Source: Verrucomicrobiales bacterium
GTDB taxonomy: Bacteria > Verrucomicrobiota > Verrucomicrobiia > Verrucomicrobiales > DEV007
Length of the DNA: 64,000 bases
Reading direction: 5' to 3'
NCBI GenBank assembly: GCA_029213005.1
Contig: JARGPI010000021.1
Location: 62,001-126,000 of the forward strand
The notes below the pieces were generated by a model, which made no database searches, was not told where the DNA came from, and saw only the letters and a list, made by a program, of their open reading frames with translations. Both the position numbers and the translations under genes were made by a program. This document shows, one piece after another, positions 61,588-64,000 of the stretch (its first letter is position 1; each line of letters starts with the position of its first letter).

Positions 61588-63555
61588 TTACGATCTCACC
61601 AGCTTCAACACATGGACCGGCTTGGTATTAGGGTCAAGGGACACGAAATTGGTGGAATCACGCCATTGATAGGTTTCGTCATACATCAAATCGACCACTT
61701 CGAAGGGTCTTCCCGGCTGAATTCCCATCTGTCCAATTTCGAGGTGCAGATTGCCGGATTGAGTGTTGGTCGGGTCAAGATTGACTACACAGATGATGAT
61801 ATTTGATAGATCGTCGGTCCATTTGTAGTAGGCGATAATCTCGTCGTTATCGGTCGCGATAAATTCGATATTGGCGTATTCCCGCATCGCGGCGTTTTCA
61901 TTTCGAATTTTGTTCAATCGGAAAATGAAGGCTTTGATGTGGCCGATTTTGTTCCAGTCGCGCTCTTTGAGCTGGTATTTCTCGCTGTCGAGATACTCTT
62001 CGCGACCTTCGAGAGGCTTGTTTTCGCAAAGTTCGTAGCCGGAATAAATTCCCCAGCTGGTCGATAAGGTCGCAGCGAGTGCGGCGCGGATTTTAAAAGC
62101 GGGAGGTCTCGCGTTCTGGAGGTGAAAGGGGAGGATATCCGGGGTGTTGGGCCAGAAATTCGCGGTGTAATAATTCCGCATCTCACCTTTGGTCAGCTCA
62201 TAGACATATTCCATGATTTCCCACTTCGTCTCGCGCCAGGTGAAATAGGTGTAGCTCTGAGTGAAACCGGCTTTCCCGAGAGTCTGCATCATTTTCGGGC
62301 GGGTAAAGGCCTCGGCGAGGAAGATGATCTCTGGATTGTCTTTGTGGATGCCGGCGATGAGCCATTCCCAGAAAGCGACCGGTTTGGTGTGGGGATTGTC
62401 GACCCGGAATATCTTAACGCCTTTGTCGACCCAGAATTGGACGACACTGAGCATCTCATTCCAGAGGTTCTGCCAGTCGTCGCAGTGAAAATTCAGGGGA
62501 TAAATGTCCTGGTACTTCTTGGGCGGGTTTTCGGCGTATTTGATCGTTCCATCGGGGCGCTGATAGAACCACTCGGGGTGATTCCGGACGTACGGATGGT
62601 CGGGAGAGCAGTTGATCGCAAAGTCGAGGGCGATGTCCATGCCCATCTTTTTGGTCTCTTTCAGAAGCCAGACAAAATCGTCCACGGTGCCCAGGGCCGG
62701 TTCCACGGAGCGGTGACCGCCTTCGAGTGAGCCGATCGCCCAGGGTGATCCGACGTCGTCCGGTTCACAGGTTACCGAGTTGTTTTTACCTTTCCGATGG
62801 GAAACGCCGATGGGATGGATCGGTGGGAAATAGATCACATTGAAGCCCATTTTTTTGGCGTCCTCCATGCGGGGCAGACAGTCCCGGAAGGTGGAGTGCT
62901 CGGTTCCGCTGCCTTTTGCACTGCGGGGAAAAAATTCATACCAGGCCGAAAACTGAGCTCTCTCATGCTCGACTCTGACTTCGACAAATTCCTCCGACTC
63001 AGCAGCGAGGGACATGTCAGGGTATCGTCCCAGAAGGGCGTGAAGCTGCTCTTCTTCGAAAATTTTCGGGACGTGGGTCGGTTTTGCTTTGGTCAGGGTC
63101 TTAACGAGGGTTTCGATCGCCTCGGCGTCCTGTTGTTTCTTTTCCGATTTGGCCCGCTCTGCCGCGGCGGCGAGAATGATTCTGCCCTCTTCGATTTCGG
63201 TCGAGAAATCTTCCTGATCACCGGTCAGTCTTCTTTCAAAATCGTGTAACCAGGTTTCGAACAGATCCGCAAAGGCCCGCACTTTGTAGAGATAGGTGCC
63301 GGTCTCTTTAAAACTCACTGTGGCTCCCCAGCGATCGTTATCCAGCTCCTTCATTTTCTGAGCCTGCCAGACGGCGTCCCCCACCTGTTTTCCGAGAAGC
63401 ATGACGCTGATAACATCGTGACCGTCTTTGAAAACATCGGCACTGATGTCGAGTAATTCCCCTTCGATTCGTTTCACGGGATAGCGACCGTTTTCGATTC
63501 GGGGCTTCAGATTTGAGATGACAACCGATGGAAGACGTTTGGTAAAAGCAGGCAT
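61588..63555 (-). CDS. glgE: Alpha-1,4-glucan:maltose-1-phosphate maltosyltransferase
   Basis: 'FNVIYFPPIHPIGVSHRKGKNN', 'IALDFAINCSPDHPYVRNHPEWF' and 'KIFRVDNPHTKP'. Start moved to the Met at 63555 (MPAFTKRLPSVVISNLKPRIENGRYPVKR); the ORF track gives 63621. Confidence 0.92.
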   Translation of the reverse strand: MPAFTKRLPSVVISNLKPRIENGRYPVKRIEGELLDISADVFKDGHDVISVMLLGKQVGDAVWQAQKMKELDNDRWGATVSFKETGTYLYKVRAFADLFETWLHDFERRLTGDQEDFSTEIEEGRIILAAAAERAKSEKKQQDAEAIETLVKTLTKAKPTHVPKIFEEEQLHALLGRYPDMSLAAESEEFVEVRVEHERAQFSAWYEFFPRSAKGSGTEHSTFRDCLPRMEDAKKMGFNVIYFPPIHPIGVSHRKGKNNSVTCEPDDVGSPWAIGSLEGGHRSVEPALGTVDDFVWLLKETKKMGMDIALDFAINCSPDHPYVRNHPEWFYQRPDGTIKYAENPPKKYQDIYPLNFHCDDWQNLWNEMLSVVQFWVDKGVKIFRVDNPHTKPVAFWEWLIAGIHKDNPEIIFLAEAFTRPKMMQTLGKAGFTQSYTYFTWRETKWEIMEYVYELTKGEMRNYYTANFWPNTPDILPFHLQNARPPAFKIRAALAATLSTSWGIYSGYELCENKPLEGREEYLDSEKYQLKERDWNKIGHIKAFIFRLNKIRNENAAMREYANIEFIATDNDEIIAYYKWTDDLSNIIICVVNLDPTNTQSGNLHLEIGQMGIQPGRPFEVVDLMYDETYQWRDSTNFVSLDPNTKPVHVLKLVRS

Positions 63556-63740
63556 ATTTTTGAGGCGAACCAAGTGGTGAGCGGGAATCTTACCTTTTCT
63601 AAAAAAAAGGAAAAGGCACAATTTGGCGACATCGGGATTTTAGTTGTCTTTGTTAGTTCAGGTCAATTTGTAGAACTCTGATTATTTTACTCGTTTAATC
63701 GCCCTTAAAGTCTTCTCAAAATCGGCGGCAAGAGTGCTCT

Positions 63741-63795
63741 GTACCCTGTTGACTCCTCGACTGTACCCTGTACGGTCACAAACTGTACAGGGTAC
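63741..63795. repeat. 22-bp-period array of GTACCCTGTAC/GTACAGGGTAC, three copies, upstream of ribH
   Basis: gtaccctgtt (63741), gtaccctgtac (63763) and gtacagggtac (63785); starts are exactly 22 bp apart and the last copy is inverted. Confidence 0.9.
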
Positions 63796-63808
63796 AATTC
63801 TTTCAATT

Positions 63809-64000
63809 ATGTCAAAGTCAGCACCGGAACCGGTAAATCCCAGCACATTCGCGGGGCGAATTTCGATCGTCGCTTCAAAATACAATTCGACCTACACCGA
63901 TGCACTGGTCGATTCGGCATCGCAGACCCTGGCAAAGCTCTGTCCCGGAGCGAAGCTGGATGTCCATCGGGTGCCGGGTGCTTATGAGATTCCGGTGGTG
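63809..64000 (+). CDS. ribH: 6,7-dimethyl-8-ribityllumazine synthase, truncated by the window edge
   Basis: Hand translation from ATG at 63809: MSKSAPEPVNPSTFAGRISIVASKYNSTYTDALVDSASQTLAKLCPGAKLDVHRVPGAYEIPVV, a lumazine synthase pattern (VASKYN, RVPGAYEIP). Not in the ORF track because it runs off the right edge. Confidence 0.88.
   Translation, partial: MSKSAPEPVNPSTFAGRISIVASKYNSTYTDALVDSASQTLAKLCPGAKLDVHRVPGAYEIPVV

Noticed and set aside
63682-63885. 67-aa minus-strand ORF listed at the right end
   Set aside because: Overlaps the 22-bp array and the start of ribH on the other strand; no motif, very likely spurious.
1-64000. tRNA, rRNA, transposase, integrase, prophage or defence genes
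   Set aside because: None recognised on reading the ORFs and intergenic regions. A tRNAscan/Infernal run would be needed to exclude small RNAs.

Overview
This looks like a Verrucomicrobiota-type chromosomal window. I infer the lineage from gene content (LEPR-XLL giant proteins, DUF1549/DUF1553, DUF1080 and Gfo/Idh/MocA families), not from a search. The left half (1-30694) holds two tandem minus-strand giant surface/secreted-type genes. The complete one, 7025..30694, encodes 7889 aa. The second, <1..6906, is cut by the left edge and is missing from the supplied ORF track; I translated it by hand. Both share an LEPR-XLL-like N-terminus and a HExxHxxGxxH metzincin-like motif, followed by different mosaics of autotransporter-associated beta-strand repeats, LamG-like, PA14-like, VCBS-like and other modules. 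The right half is mostly ordinary genes: a GH-A/GT2 fusion, uppP, M23 peptidase, DUF1080 + oxidoreductase, cysteine desulfurase, TauE/SafE, a hybrid kinase, IMPase, ispF, DUF1549/1553, an APC permease, rpmB, clpS, cysI/cysJ, OmpA-like + creBC-like, a CHASE2-like protein, glgE and a truncated ribH. The least explained signal is a near-palindromic 11-mer GTAC-CCT-GTAC (reverse complement GTAC-AGG-GTAC). It occurs in short intergenic arrays at three separate loci (4, 2 and 3 copies), with exactly 22 bp between copies in every array and unrelated sequence between them. No family assignment was checked against a database.
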